This document shows positions 26,301 to 33,400 of a stretch of DNA of 64,000 bases, one piece after another. The position numbers and the translations under genes were made by a program. The notes under the pieces are model-generated. The model saw only the letters and a program-made list of their open reading frames with translations. It made no database searches and was not told the origin of the DNA. The stretch's first letter is position 1. Every line of letters starts with the position of its first letter. Source of the DNA: Ophiura sarsii (lineage: Eukaryota > Echinodermata > Ophiuroidea > Amphilepidida > Ophiuridae); NCBI GenBank assembly GCA_035610835.1, contig CM069457.1, positions 20,950,658-21,014,657 of the forward strand, given 5' to 3'.

Positions 26301-29300
26301 TTTCTTGGAACGTTCATGGTTAACTTACATGTTGTACTTGAATGATACAAATCATGTGTCAAATTGAAAGAAATCAGCCACGTTGTAAGGAAAGATGTAA
26401 ACGTATAGTAAATCTATTTACTGGTGCACATCTGCTAGGATCAAAGAAATCGGCCAGTGGTTTTCTGACGTCTCGCGTGCCCATATTATTGTGTTCCAGT
26501 ATCGGGCGAGTGGTACACATCATACTACCAGTAGTGATTTGTCCCGGTATTGATCAATACTGGTACATAATTGCCCGATGCTGGAACATTTTATGTGTCC
26601 CAGTTTCGTCCGATACTGGAACACCCATAATCGTTTGATACTGGTACAAAGTTAGTGTTCCAGAACCGGTCGATACTGGGATACATAAAATGTTTCAGTT
26701 TCAAGCGATACTGGAACACAATTATGTACCAGTAATGTGAACACAATTTGGTTATCTTGTATTGGTCGATACTGGAACATTGATATTTTACCAAGATTGT
26801 TCTAAATGCAGTCATTATTACCTTCGGTTGTGTTGCCATAGATGGTTATAACATCAACTGGACTGTTAATGTTATTTTTTAGTAACGATAAATCTATGCC
26901 ATATTGTGAATACGGCATCAAACCTTCTATTTCATAAGGTTGACGAGAACCATCGCTTAAATGTTCTTGTATCACCTCTGGTTCCACTTGTTTGCAGTGG
27001 TCTAGATTAATAAGACGATAATCGATCTTCAATTTATTAGCTAGGGGTTTTCCATCACACGTAGACTCAGATGCTAAGTTCCGATTCCAAGTTATTGAGA
27101 TCATTGTTGATGATGTTAATGTAGGCACCACTTGCATGTCCGTGAAACAGTACTCTTGAGCTGCAAATTAAAAAAAAAATGTAAAAGTAATGGCCCGATC
27201 AACCCTTTTTTCCTCTTTTTTCAAAGTATGTTTTATTCAATGGAGTATGTTTAGAAAATTGCGTAATGAAAAAAGAATTACTCTTAAATATCGTCCAGGG
27301 AAAAAGTTATCATAAGTGTTTATTGTTAGTGTGGGATAGAAAGATATACACAACGGATCATTAGTGGGGGAAGAACTATATACGGATTACGCTTTACTAC
27401 GTCACATGTTTAAATCCCAACTCAGGCCGGTCCGGGTCTCAGTCGATAGGTTTGAACAAGCAAACACAAGTCATCAGTAGATGCTTCATGCTATCGACCT
27501 ATTGAGGTTCTGTGTGCGTGTCTGGGTTACAGCAGTATACAGGATAGTAATTGTCTGTCATCGTCAATATTCATTTATATGATACGAATTATACATACTT
27601 AGTTACCCTATATTTTGCTTCTTGGGCAATTCGTTTTTGTTTTGTTTGTTGGGTGTTTTTTTACAATATCCTCCATCAAATCAAACATACTGTAGTCACT
27701 ATTTTGGAATACCTTTAATGCTAAATTGCTACATATCGATGGAATGCTCCATATATTAGGTGCGACAATCACTTTGATACCTTATTCGCAATTAAACATA
27801 CTCAATTTAACAAAAACATGTTTAATTCTTAAGCATACACTCTTATTCTAGATTAGTCAAATTTGACACGGAAATGGTCAAATCTGACACAGAAAATTAG
27901 TCCGCGGGGAAACTACAACTTATTAGTCAAAATAACACGGAAAATGTGTCACTTTTTTTGACACTGAAGTGTGTCAAATGTAACAAATATCCGGGTCAAA
28001 ATGATCATTTTATTTGTTAAATCGGAATCGGAATACTATTCAAATGATCATTTTGACCCGGATTTTTGTTCCATTTGACACACTTCAGTGTCAAAAAAGT
28101 GACACATTTTTCCAACTCATTTTAGACGCATAACGACCAATAAATTGATCAGTGTAACACAAACATGTGTCAAAAAGAAATGACATGGAAAATTTGACTA
28201 ATCAAGAATAAGAGTGTAACTTATTTAAGTCTAAACGTTTGCTAGGGGAAACACTTGCTAAACACATTAGACCATACACTGCAAAAACTCCGGTGTTGAA
28301 TTTAACACCATGGGTGTCAATTTAACACCATGGGTGTCACTATAGGACCGGTGTAAAGTGGTCCGGTCCTATAGTGACACCCATGGTGTTAAATTAACAC
28401 CGGAGTTTTTGCAGTGTATGCTTTTAGTAATTAAATACATACGCTATATGAAATAAATACTTCCTAAACATGTTTAGGTTATGTCGTTTAGCATTTAAAC
28501 ATCTGTTGAACACGTGACGAAACAATGATGAATATCATTGGTTGAAAGTATTAAATGTAATTGTGATGCCACGTGGGAGGCCGTCACATAATTATGTTAT
28601 GGTCACAAATGTTGTTCAGTGAGTTAGTGAGACGTTACAGGGTAAGGTGGTGTCTATTATTGTATTAATTTATTTGCTCATCGTGTGTGTGTATAGTAGT
28701 TTAAGCTAAAATGTATGATGAGCAAATAGTTTGATGAATTTAAGTATAGGATCTAAACAATCTTACCAAAAATATCACATCAATTTCTGATAACTTTTGA
28801 CCACAACCTAACATGTTGACGGCCATAGCCACCACTGATACAGCCTGATTACATACACTACCATGGAACATGTTTAGAATCTAAACATTTTATCATCTTA
28901 AAATGTTTGTAATCTAAACATTGAAGTGATGGACATGTTTCAGTGCTAAATGCCACTAAACATGTATAGCATTTAAACATGTGTCAACAGTCTGGACAAA
29001 CTGGTGTTTAGCTTCAGTGCCTAGGTACCAAACATCTGTAGATGCTAAATGCGTTTAGCAATTCAATATGTGTCAAAAGTCTGGACAAGATGGAGTTTAA
29101 GGTCCTTAACACAAAGTTTAGGACCTAAACACGTAATTTACAGTGTAGTGTTTTGCTACGAAATATCAATGTACGGTGTGTTTATTGTCGCAGCTAATCA
29201 TCTAGCACTCGTCTAGGGCTCGTTTTTGTCCTTTCTTTCTCTTTTAAACTCATAGTCATAGAGGTACTATAATTTATTTTCATCTAAACAATTGTGGGTG

Positions 29301-30598
29301 TTGACATTGTTTACGAAGCTTTACGCTTACGGAAGGTTGCAGAATTCCTTAGATTTATACTAGTGTACCTCTTAGAGCGACTCGTAGCGCGACTATTATA
29401 TACTCTATAGAAATACTCTAAAACTATCATAAAATAGTCATCTTCATCTGATTGAAAGACATGCACGCCATAGTGAATGAATGAAGTTATTCGTGTCTGT
29501 GGTGGGTTATTTTATTGTGTTAGGAGATGGAGAAATATATAGTAGAACGTTACATCGAGTAAAAGATACCGGGAATTCAGTAATAATCTTCAATGTCCCG
29601 TTTAGACCCTACATGTTGGATGGATGTGTGATGTTGTGAAATATATGACATATATTGCACAAGTCACCGCAGGTAATATTTTATGTATTGTATTTAGTAT
29701 ACGTATAGGCAGATATGCAAAAAACCATTTGAGAGTAGAATAGAGTACACTAAATTTAGACTTTAGGGGAACTATGTAAGATGTTTATAAACATGTCAAT
29801 TCTGATGGATTGCAGGCTATTACTCTCTTAAATCAAAAGATTGAAAAGCCAATCTTAAAGATTGTGCTGAGGGACAGATCTTTAAAGATTGAATTAAAGA
29901 TTGAAAATATTCAATCTAATAGAGTGAATTTTCAATATATCGGACTGAAATTTCACTCTATTAGATTGAACATTTTCAATCTTTTAAGATCCTTCCCTGA
30001 GCACAATCTTTAAGATTGACTTTTCAATCTTTTGATTTAAGAGAGTAGGTGATTTGTAATGTTTATCACATAGGCTTGATGGGTTTGGGTGCTCACAATT
30101 GAATTTGTTTTGAAAAATGTCACTTCATAAGGTGATTTGTGAAAATACCACTTTGCATCTGATAGCCTGAAAGTTCCTCTTCAACATGATTACGCCTTCC
30201 CTCCCCCACCAATCAATGTTGCTACATGTAGCCCACGGGATGATAGTTGGCAAGTTGGGCGACTAAACATTGATCAGGGGGAAAGGGGGAATACTTTGCA
30301 TTAGGCCTACTTAGTGTTCAAACAATTGTATATTAACTAAAGTTAGTCGGTTATGACCGACCCGCTTGTCACAGACAGAAGCTAGTCCCCTCTTGCCAAT
30401 ACACCCCCCCCCCCCCCCCCCCCCCCCCACCATCCCTCTCTAATTGAAGAACTTTATAGTTACGCCACTACATTTTGAAAATGTTGGAAGCGCCATTCCC
30501 AATAATAAATAAACAAGAAATATAAAATTCTTACCTTTACATGATGGCAAAATTAAAAACGCATTAGCTATAAGGAAGTATATTATCAAAACCGCCAT
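945..30598 (-). CDS. Receptor A: FN3-containing, Tie/FGFR-like receptor tyrosine kinase, complete, 16 exons
   Basis: Single-pass membrane receptor tyrosine kinase. Coding exons on the minus strand, 5' to 3': 30535-30598, 26822-27160, 25739-26059, 23586-23833, 20916-20985, 18934-19040, 18030-18228, 16998-17125, 16305-16560, 15478-15588, 14163-14338, 13335-13457, 10136-10206, 7358-7398, 6242-6347, 945-1053. All junctions are GT-AG, phases agree, and the 2469 nt give 822 residues plus stop. Layout: signal peptide about 1-21; FN3 domains about 22-134, 135-241, 242-347, 348-449; membrane segment about 458-480; kinase about 545-820 with glycine loop GHGNFG 550-555, Lys574 in VAIK, alphaC Glu591, HRDLAARN 676-683, DFG 699-701. 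Motifs such as KWTALESL, YTTHSDVWSFG and KPPNCD resemble Tie and FGFR kinases. Unlike vertebrate Tie, no Ig or EGF module is visible. The C-terminal tail is almost absent. Family placement is inference; the catalytic residues are read directly. Confidence 0.93.
1437..3715. mobile_element. Copy 1 of the GGGGCAACTGGTCCG DNA element, right end missing
   Basis: It matches, in reverse orientation, most of the complete element at 36552-38756, including the left end GGGGACGATGGGGCAACTGG after a TA and internal GGGGCAACTGGTCC-type motifs near 2057-2100 and 2835-2880. Similarity stops near 3655-3715, before the second terminal inverted repeat. A Penelope-like fragment is nested inside at 1541-1962. 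It lies in the last intron of receptor A. Confidence 0.75.
1541..1962 (+). mobile_element. 5'-truncated Penelope-like element fragment, C-terminal endonuclease region
   Basis: An open frame at 1570-1896 (108 aa) contains KSAITEHVAATNHNIDWEE, then RWLKEAIWIR and NKDEGAY, matching the region C-terminal to the GIY-YIG motif in the Penelope-like ORF at 58641-59777. The insertion is flanked by an 11-bp duplication, CACCCATGTAA (1530-1540, 1963-1973). The sister DNA element near 38660 has a single copy of that site. Confidence 0.82.
3804..4697. mobile_element. TA-flanked foldback element with repeated GACGCACC-type motifs
   Basis: The ends, CACCTATCAGTTGTAAGACG and its complement, are inverted and flanked by TA (3802-3803, 4698-4699). 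The subterminal regions carry many copies of a TGACGsA...TGCGTCA motif in both orientations. It is about 894 bp, non-coding, in the last intron of receptor A. Confidence 0.8.
5151..5648. mobile_element. Foldback MITE (AACTGCTCAAAAAAG family)
   Basis: Long inverted arms of about 190 bp begin AACTGCTCAAAAAAGTTTGG and end with the complement GAGCAGTT, flanked by TA. The terminal AACTGCTCA is shared with the MITE at 476-941; the interiors differ, so these are two subfamilies with common ends. Confidence 0.88.
5667..6178. mobile_element. PIF/Harbinger-like MITE with CCGG-rich arms
   Basis: The ends are GGGAAGACGTCAAAACTCG and the inverted GACGTGATCCC, flanked by TTA (5664-5666, 6179-6181), the three-base TWA duplication typical of PIF/Harbinger elements. 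Both arms contain ACCGCCGGTTAC-like iterons. A 150-bp relative lies at 25053-25202. The homologous stretch of receptor B (about 43205-43225) lacks it. Confidence 0.78.
6242..6347 (-). CDS. Receptor A exon 15: kinase C-lobe
   Basis: The 106-nt exon encodes TPYRTPT, then LIQYLQQGNRLTKPPNCD. The usual QGYRLPKP signature of this kinase group is QGNRLTKP here, two unusual residues; receptor B keeps the common form. Acceptor TGCCAG, donor ACCT|GTAAGC. Confidence 0.93.
6663..6818. mobile_element. Short TA-flanked MITE
   Basis: A 156-bp element with inverted ends GGGCGATTGCACACG and CGTGCAATCGCTC and TA on both sides. It is non-coding, between exons 14 and 15 of receptor A. Confidence 0.6.
7358..7398 (-). 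CDS. Receptor A exon 14: alphaF microexon
   Basis: A 41-nt exon encodes WSFGILLWEIITLG, the alphaF helix. Acceptor GTTTCAG, donor CTCG|GTGAGT. The frame is fixed by neighbouring exons and by an identical-length paralogous exon at 43907-43947. Confidence 0.93.
8758..8825 (+). repeat. tRNA-like segment (SINE-head type) inside the poly-G element
   Basis: It contains an A-box-like TGGTGTAGTGGA and a B-box-like GAGTTCGAGCCCC at tRNA spacing. The arms do not fold into a clean cloverleaf, so it is a tRNA-derived repeat or pseudogene and not a functional tRNA. Confidence 0.5.
9090..9157 (+). repeat. Second tRNA-like segment inside the poly-G element
   Basis: TCTGTGGCGTGCATAGG followed at tRNA spacing by CGGGTTCGATTCTCG resembles A and B boxes. 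The anticodon arm is not convincing. It is probably a tRNA-derived fragment. Confidence 0.4.
10136..10206 (-). CDS. Receptor A exon 13: P+1 loop and APE-like region
   Basis: The 71-nt exon encodes LPVPVKWTALESL and YTTHSDV, the tyrosine-kinase P+1 loop and start of alphaF. ALE replaces APE, as is usual in receptor tyrosine kinases. Acceptor TTTCAG, donor ACGT|GTAAGT. Confidence 0.94.
10383..10830 (-). mobile_element. Decayed mariner-type transposon in receptor A
   Basis: Inverted ends CGAGGGTGGATCAAAAGA and (inverted) CGAGGGCGGATCAGTAAC are flanked by TA. On the minus strand a frame keeps LHHDNASPHKAYRT, the mariner second-aspartate signature. The element is 448 bp, internally deleted and inactive. 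The same insertion is at the same intron position in receptor B (45627 onward), so it predates the gene duplication. Confidence 0.82.
10968..11333. mobile_element. Palindromic MITE built from GGTTCT/AGAACC iterons
   Basis: Inverted ends CACTCTCAGAAAAAAGGTTC and GAGAGTG are flanked by TA. About twenty copies of GGTTCT or AGAACC occur throughout, in both orientations. It is non-coding, in the intron between exons 12 and 13 of receptor A. Confidence 0.85.
11854..12021. repeat. Internal direct duplication in the LINE, copy 1
   Basis: This is near-identical to 12686-12853 and both copies encode the LLDMSAAFDTVDHD segment. Here it sits out of place, between the fingers/thumb part and the C-terminal part of the LINE frame, so it was inserted or copied after the element formed. 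Confidence 0.85.
12686..12853. repeat. Internal direct duplication in the LINE, copy 2 (native position)
   Basis: The partner of 11854-12021. In this copy the frame continues into the next reverse-transcriptase motifs (YAISGTAHAWFESYLKG), so this is the original position. Confidence 0.85.
13020..13200 (+). repeat. Dispersed repeat, also inverted at 35795-35900
   Basis: The stretch around CGTAGGAGCTATAGTG to GGTCAGTTACTTATTTTG recurs, inverted and diverged, at 35795-35900. No ends were identified and it is non-coding. Confidence 0.6.
13207..13322. mobile_element. MITE of the CAAATGGAATAGC family, shared with receptor B
   Basis: It ends in TTAAATGGAATAGCGCATC just before exon 12. The same repeat is at the same position in receptor B (46524-46633), so it predates the duplication. 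Other members are at 39848-39915 and 60896-61077. Confidence 0.6.
13335..13457 (-). CDS. Receptor A exon 12: catalytic loop and DFG
   Basis: The 123-nt exon encodes LIHRDLAARNILVG, the catalytic loop with Asp678, and KVSDFGMTRG, the metal-binding DFG, followed by activation-loop tyrosines in LIYYQRSD. Acceptor TTATAG, donor TGAT|GTAAGT. Phase 0 at both ends. Confidence 0.95.
14163..14338 (-). CDS. Receptor A exon 11: kinase hinge, alphaD and alphaE
   Basis: The 176-nt exon encodes LYVALEHVRHGDLLNFLKNS, then a short kinase insert (about RLPEPDENGRLSTLT) and the alphaE helix (LDVAKGMKMLADQG). Acceptor ATTGCAG, donor AGGG|GTAATG. Degenerate copies of this exon's acceptor and first about 55 nt recur upstream in the same intron (14373-15105). 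Confidence 0.93.
14373..15105 (-). repeat. Array of degenerate partial copies of the hinge exon (exon 11), receptor A
   Basis: At least four copies of the exon 11 acceptor plus its first about 55 nt recur on the minus strand (near 14373-14470, 14808-14880, 14897-14975, 15021-15100). Minus-strand reading gives variants of the hinge segment such as VALEYVGHDDLLQYI. They lack downstream donors in frame. A LINE 3' end is inserted among them. The array is also in receptor B at 48100-48440. Confidence 0.75.
14480..14745 (+). mobile_element. LINE 3'-end fragment
   Basis: The plus strand encodes GIREWNLLPTHVKTSKTHGQ, then FKKAVKSYF and a stop, the usual last residues of CR1-like LINE ORF2 proteins, followed by a 3' UTR with GGACCTCAATGGAAATAAG. 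In receptor B only a stub near 48265-48302 remains, so the insertion predates the duplication and was later trimmed there. Confidence 0.75.
15395..15419 (+). repeat. (AAAC)n microsatellite
   Basis: Six tandem AAAC units. A similar (AAAC)n lies at the matching place in receptor B near 48485-48500. Confidence 0.9.
15478..15588 (-). CDS. Receptor A exon 10: kinase alphaC helix
   Basis: The 111-nt exon encodes FERELESMKKIGRHINIVSL, the alphaC helix with its salt-bridge glutamate and the beta4 strand, as in Tie and FGFR. Acceptor TATGTAG, donor AACG|GTAAGG. Confidence 0.93.
16305..16560 (-). CDS. Receptor A exon 9: juxtamembrane region and kinase N-lobe (glycine loop, catalytic Lys)
   Basis: The 256-nt exon encodes the cytoplasmic juxtamembrane segment with EVEYMNV (Tyr519), the pre-kinase WDLQW, the glycine loop GHGNFG and VAIK (Lys574). 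Acceptor TTTGCAG, donor CCCG|GTAGGT. Tyr-x-Asn is the established GRB2 SH2-binding signature, so Tyr519 is a likely docking site, conserved in receptor B. Confidence 0.93.
16998..17125 (-). CDS. Receptor A exon 8: transmembrane segment
   Basis: The 128-nt exon encodes a glycine-rich hydrophobic stretch, GAVGVIILLVGILIVVAY, followed by the basic stop-transfer cluster KRK. This is the single membrane crossing between ectodomain and kinase. The Gly-x3-Gly-like pattern (GTIAGIGGAVG) could support helix dimerisation; that is inference. Acceptor CTACAG, donor CACG|GTAAAT. Confidence 0.92.
17690..17998. repeat. Degenerate tandem repeat of about 70 bp
   Basis: Four or five copies of a unit containing TTTCATTACAAACATATCAT and GAGTTGCTTTGAATAGAAA lie between exons 8 and 7. 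The receptor B counterpart is split by a Penelope-like insertion (57800-57905 and 59965-60115). Confidence 0.8.
18030..18228 (-). CDS. Receptor A exon 7: FN3 domain 4, second half
   Basis: The 199-nt exon begins IQYKPIMKN and contains ITNLESKTTYEIKISA, the F-strand signature of FN3, ending NATTSEG. The acceptor is ATTACCAG and the donor GAAG|GTATGA. The receptor B exon is interrupted by a retroposon fragment; this one is intact. Confidence 0.92.
18934..19040 (-). CDS. Receptor A exon 6: FN3 domain 4, first half
   Basis: The 107-nt exon reads SSKPRNVTVDVISHNSLTLK then WDEP, a canonical FN3 A-B strand start with the core tryptophan, followed by GVIAYYE. The acceptor is CACACAG and the donor CGAG|GTAAGA. 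The paralog at 61295-61401 has the same length. Confidence 0.92.
19265..20210. mobile_element. Long foldback element with CAGTGCAACA ends
   Basis: Inverted arms of about 420 bp start CAGTGCAACAAGCCATAAAC and end with the complement TGTTGCACTG, flanked by TA (19263-19264, 20211-20212). It is non-coding. It lies between exons 6 and 5 of receptor A, with no counterpart in B between 61402 and 62010. Confidence 0.85.
20389..20575 (-). mobile_element. tRNA-derived SINE candidate
   Basis: The minus strand shows an A-box-like TATATAGTGGATAGT and a B-box-like GTGAGTTCTATCCCC, followed by CCTTGGGCAAGGTACT and CGTCGACCCAAGC. CCTTGGGCAAGG is a recurring tail block in deuterostome SINEs from general knowledge. 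Ends and duplication were not resolved. Confidence 0.55.
20916..20985 (-). CDS. Receptor A exon 5: end of FN3 domain 3
   Basis: The 70-nt exon encodes the closing strand of FN3-3 (VRVNG to IEATTEEG). The acceptor is TTATAG and the donor GGAA|GTACGT. The paralogous exon in receptor B is 12 nt longer in frame, a four-residue loop-length difference. Confidence 0.9.
21081..21149 (+). repeat. (ATT)n microsatellite
   Basis: About 23 nearly uninterrupted ATT units with one G substitution, upstream of receptor A exon 5. Confidence 0.97.
21544..22646. mobile_element. TA-flanked foldback element (CAGGGTGTAACAAAAAG ends) inserted in a minisatellite
   Basis: Inverted arms of about 200 bp begin CAGGGTGTAACAAAAAGAAA and end with the complement of CAGCGTGTATCAAAAAGAAC. 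TA lies outside both ends. Flanks read GGCGGTCAGGCA and TTGCGAGTGATG, one broken unit of the minisatellite at 22649-23140. It is 1103 bp with no transposase visible. Confidence 0.85.
22649..23140. repeat. Minisatellite (GGTCAGGCATATCTTGCGAG unit)
   Basis: Diverged tandem copies of GGTCAGGCATATCTTGCGAG followed by TGATGTTTGGA, in the intron between exons 5 and 4. The same repeat appears at 63797-64000, the matching intron of receptor B. Confidence 0.85.
22938..23384. repeat. Near-identical direct duplication of about 215 bp, each ending in poly-C
   Basis: The segment starting CTGCAAGAGTGTAGGTCAGG occurs at 22938-23153 and again from 23154. Each copy runs to CCTCGTG followed by a C run of 16 or more. 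The copies are essentially identical, so this is a recent duplication or an assembly artefact at the homopolymer. Confidence 0.85.
23586..23833 (-). CDS. Receptor A exon 4: FN3 domain 3, N-terminal part
   Basis: The 248-nt exon encodes the first 83 residues of FN3 module 3, including ITVTWESP and LSSHVTYTIQ. The acceptor is GCATGCAG and the donor ACAG|GTATTA. It ends in phase 0 and joins the VRVNG strand in exon 5. Two extra cysteines (after the exon start and in SDACNAV) could form an intra-domain disulfide; that is inference. Confidence 0.9.
24568..24635 (+). repeat. tRNA-like fragment
   Basis: CCCTGTGGTCTAGTAGATTA carries an A-box-like block and ACCGGGTTCGATAC a B-box-like block, as in Glu/Asp tRNA-derived repeats. 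The acceptor stem does not pair, so it is a tRNA relic or SINE head. Confidence 0.45.
25053..25202. mobile_element. PIF/Harbinger-like MITE, short member
   Basis: Ends GGGAGCACATCAAAACTCG and the inverted complement, flanked by TTA (25050-25052, 25203-25205). It carries the same ACCGCCGGTT-type CCGG iterons as the 512-bp member at 5667-6178. Confidence 0.82.
25739..26059 (-). CDS. Receptor A exon 3: FN3 domain 2
   Basis: A 321-nt symmetric phase-1 exon encodes FN3 module 2, about residues 135-241. It shows the core tryptophan (LGFSWDNV) and the E/F-strand signature LLPATEYEVQIRS. The acceptor is ACCGTAG and the donor AAAG|GTAATT. Confidence 0.9.
26495..26785. repeat. Degenerate repeat of CGATACTGGAACA units
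   Basis: About nine copies of CGATACTGGAACAC or its variant GATACTGGTACA, spaced roughly 28-32 bp, with some inverted copies, just downstream of receptor A exon 2. It is non-coding. Confidence 0.75.
26822..27160 (-). CDS. Receptor A exon 2: FN3 domain 1
   Basis: One 339-nt exon encodes a whole fibronectin type III module, about residues 22-134, with the B-strand tryptophan in ISITWN and late-strand residues in LMPYSQYGIDLSL. The acceptor is TTTGCAG and the donor G|GTAATA. Phase 1 at both ends makes it a symmetric, shuffling-compatible exon. Confidence 0.88.
27838..28215. mobile_element. TA-flanked MITE with CACTCTTATTC ends
   Basis: Ends CACTCTTATTCTAGATTAG and the inverted complement ending AGAATAAGAGTG, with TA on both sides. 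The centre contains long inverted arms with TGACACACTTCAGTGTCA-like motifs. It lies in the first intron of receptor A. Confidence 0.85.
28277..28415. mobile_element. TA-flanked 139-bp palindromic MITE
   Basis: Ends CACTGCAAAAACTCCGGTGT and its complement. Nearly the whole element folds back on itself, with repeated AACACCATGGGTGT. TA flanks at 28275-28276 and 28416-28417. Confidence 0.88.
28416..29155. repeat. ACATGTTTAR-rich repeat region
   Basis: Many copies of TAAACATGTTTA-like motifs and a direct repeat of ATGTGTCAACAGTCTGGACA (near 28978 and, diverged, 29068). It probably belongs to a larger element into which the two neighbouring MITEs inserted. Ends not identified. Confidence 0.5.
29823..30045. 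mobile_element. TA-flanked palindromic MITE with CTCTCTTAAATC ends
   Basis: Ends CTCTCTTAAATCAAAAGATT and the inverted complement, TA flanks at 29821-29822 and 30046-30047, with AAAGATTGAA iterons throughout. It is 223 bp, about 0.5 kb upstream of receptor A exon 1 in the gene's orientation of intron 1. Confidence 0.88.
30535..30598 (-). CDS. Receptor A exon 1: start codon and signal peptide
   Basis: Encodes MAVLIIYFLIANAFLILPSC followed by K and a split codon, a hydrophobic secretion signal. The ATG at 30598 sits in AACCATGG, a strong Kozak context, so it is preferred over the in-frame upstream ATG at 30652, which would add a polar 18-residue leader. The donor is G|GTAAGA, phase 1. The split codon finishes as Ala in exon 2. 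Confidence 0.85.
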
Positions 30599-31153
30599 GG
30601 TTACGATGTTGTCAGATTTCAAGTCAAAACCAGAATGAAAGGTTACATTCAAACTGGTTCAAATGTTATGACTGTTCAAAATTCTAAAGAAGGATATAGT
30701 TGAATGAACACCATATTTAGCTAACGTGCGTGCGGGACGCACACGGGGAAACCCAGTTTAAGCAATAATACACGCATTACTGCATCCAAACAGTTAAAAA
30801 TAAGTTAGATACGTTACACGTCGGACACTAAATTGGCTTTTGTCAACTTAAATGTGATGATTGTCTGGAAAGATTTGTTAGCAATTAAAGTAAAACACAC
30901 AAATAAAAATATTTTAAAAGGAAAAGCCTGGCGACAAAATGAATAAGAAATTGAATTGTGTTGGACTAAGGGAAGTGTTTGGTATACGAATTATTAAGTA
31001 GGAGTACATAACAATTTATGGTATTTTGGTATAGTCTTTAGGCACGTGGAAGAAAAGCAAAGCAAGACATACAGGTAGGAAAATATGGTCGGTAGTATGT
31101 ATATATGATTCTTATTAGAAAAGTAAAAGATTGTATTATATACATATAGCCTA
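30599..31153. other. Upstream region of receptor A, no gene seen
   Basis: This stretch should hold the receptor A promoter and 5' UTR. I see no TATA box or other element strong enough to call. Confidence 0.5.
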
Positions 31154-31155
31154 TA

Positions 31156-31815
31156 CCGGGTGGTTCAAAAAAAAGTTGACCCAAGTTCTAGGTAACTTTT
31201 CAACTACATTTTATTGTTTCAGAGAATTTTTGTTTACTAAGTCTTGATCAGCAGTAAGTTTTGAAATTATCCTGAACAAATGGTAAATTTAGCTTGGCTG
31301 GTTCTTCAGATATGGTTCATTACAGAGAGCATGCACAAAACTGCCTTGTCCACGGGAGCGTCCTTTAGTAGAGATAGAATGCACAAAGTGGACTTACACA
31401 CGATTAGTCACATATTGTGAAAAAAGGAGAAAAAGCAAAAAAACGAGACATCTGGAACATCTGTCTGGTGCATGACATACCTACATACGTACCTACGTTT
31501 CTTTGTTGAATGTGAATGACAAATAAGCACAGAGATTGGGATACTGTAAGGGCGGGCTTTTCATTTCTAAATCTAGAGCATGTTGTTTTGTTGAAGATAA
31601 AAACTAAATGACGCTCCCGTGGACAAGTCAGTTTTGTGCATGCTTTCTGTAATGAACCATATCTGAAGAACCAAACAAGCTAAACGCGCCATTTGTTCAG
31701 GATAATTTCAGAATTTACTGCTGATCAAGACCAAGTAAACACAAATTCTCTGAAACTATAAATGTGGTTGAAGAAATACCTTGAACTTGGGTCAACTTTT
31801 TTTCGAACCACCCGG
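31156..31815. mobile_element. TA-flanked foldback element with CCGGGTGGTTC ends
   Basis: Inverted arms of about 240 bp start CCGGGTGGTTCAAAAAAAAG and end with the complement of CCGGGTGGTTCGAAAAAAAG. TA lies outside both ends. The 660-bp element has a short non-coding centre and lies in the intergenic region upstream of receptor A. Confidence 0.88.
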
Positions 31816-31817
31816 TA

Positions 31818-33400
31818 CATAAGCAAATTCACTTGATATATCCAAACCTGGCTACATAGGCCTATAGCCACATGAGTTTCAAAGGTCTATTTGGGTAAAA
31901 TCACGATTGTCAACTTTCAACTCTGATCTGTCACACGTCGGGTCTTTTAAATGAAAATCTGGTTTCAGTTTTCAACTATATTTCGTTTAAGGTTTTTTCC
32001 ACAATTGCCTAATATTTTCCTCAGGTTTTACATCACTTCCCATCACAAAATGTCCTTGGTTCGGTCATTCGGGCTTTTTTGTTCTTTTCTATCTAGAAAA
32101 AATAAATATTGACAAACCACAGCAGTATTCACTTGCATATAAATCTTCTTAAACCAATTTCCAAAAATGGGTTAGGCCCGTTAAATAGGGTTTCTTTCTT
32201 CTTCTTTTTATTTTGTGCGATTATATTTTCAGAATAATGAGCGCAGCTGCTTTCTCAATGTGTCTTCATCTGATCATAATAAAAGTCTAAACATATTAGC
32301 ATGGGTCATGGTTAAAAGATATAGCATGATCAAGCGTCATGGTCAGAGTAACTGGGGCCAGGTGAGAGCATGCATCCACCAGTCACGCCAATAATTTCCC
32401 TGCATAGGTTGAAAAGTGCCACTTTTCGGAAACATCATTTGGGTAAATGTGACTGTTTTGGGGAAAGAAAAGTAAACATGGTATTGAAAAAAGGAAACTT
32501 TGTTTGGGTAGCCAAGTGTTTCAATCTCTTAAAACGCCTTATTGGGTGTCGAGTTTGAGAAGCGTAATAATGATATTGAAATGGGGCAACATTCTATGGG
32601 TTGCTAGGCGATTTTCCTTGTTATAAGTCTCTCAAAACGTCCAATTGTGAATCGAGTTATGCAAACAAACGTGATCTATTTTTTCGGGGGGGGGGGGGTC
32701 TTAGTTTTTTAAACCTTTACATTAACATACAAAGTTTTCCGCTTCCGTTGTCCAAAATATCTCTCTGACTTTGACCGCATCATAACAAAACCAAAACAGA
32801 TATCAAATATGATTTACTATAAACATTAAAGATAAATGTGTAGCTATGATTCAGAGCTATAATCAAAATGTCATGAGGCTGACATTTATATTAGCGATGT
32901 TATAAGTGAGGAGGTAGATCTTATCGAATGATGCTCGTACATTACATCTCGTTGTGGTAATACATCAGGATGATAATACAAGATCAGTATTCATTCAGGA
33001 AAGTGATATGGAAGGCAAACCATGCAATCATTAATCGCAGACACCTGGTTAAATATTTTGTAAAGAAAGTTTGGGGCAATGATACGATGAATTCTGGTTA
33101 AGAAGATTGATTCAGGCGGCCAATACTATAAAGTTACAAGCAGAGGATCTTACACGGAAACACCGACCCCAGTCAAATGTGTACTACAACCTGCTTTTGA
33201 GCTGAGTGTCAACGAGGCACAAACCAACAGGTGAGTCAATCAATATTTCATCATTTTGATTATTGCTAATGATTGATTAAAGGCATATTATGTGATCTTT
33301 TCCAGGTGGCGCCCTCTACCCATGATTTTTTTTAAAGTAGATTTTCTTGCAGATTTACATTTCTTATCATAAATAATGAAGACTGAAGATCATCAAACAC
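31818..33400. other. Intergenic stretch without recognised gene
   Basis: AT-rich sequence with a poly-G run near 32687-32697. The only longer open frame (32370-32558) has no recognisable motif and ordinary intergenic composition. Confidence 0.5.

Noticed and set aside
28277..28415. microRNA hairpin
   Set aside because: The hairpin is explained by a TA-flanked palindromic MITE. There is no sign of a bounded precursor or conservation.
33130..33235. Possible plus-strand exon ending in AACAG|GTGAGT
   Set aside because: A good donor exists, but there is no acceptor, frame or protein similarity to support an exon.
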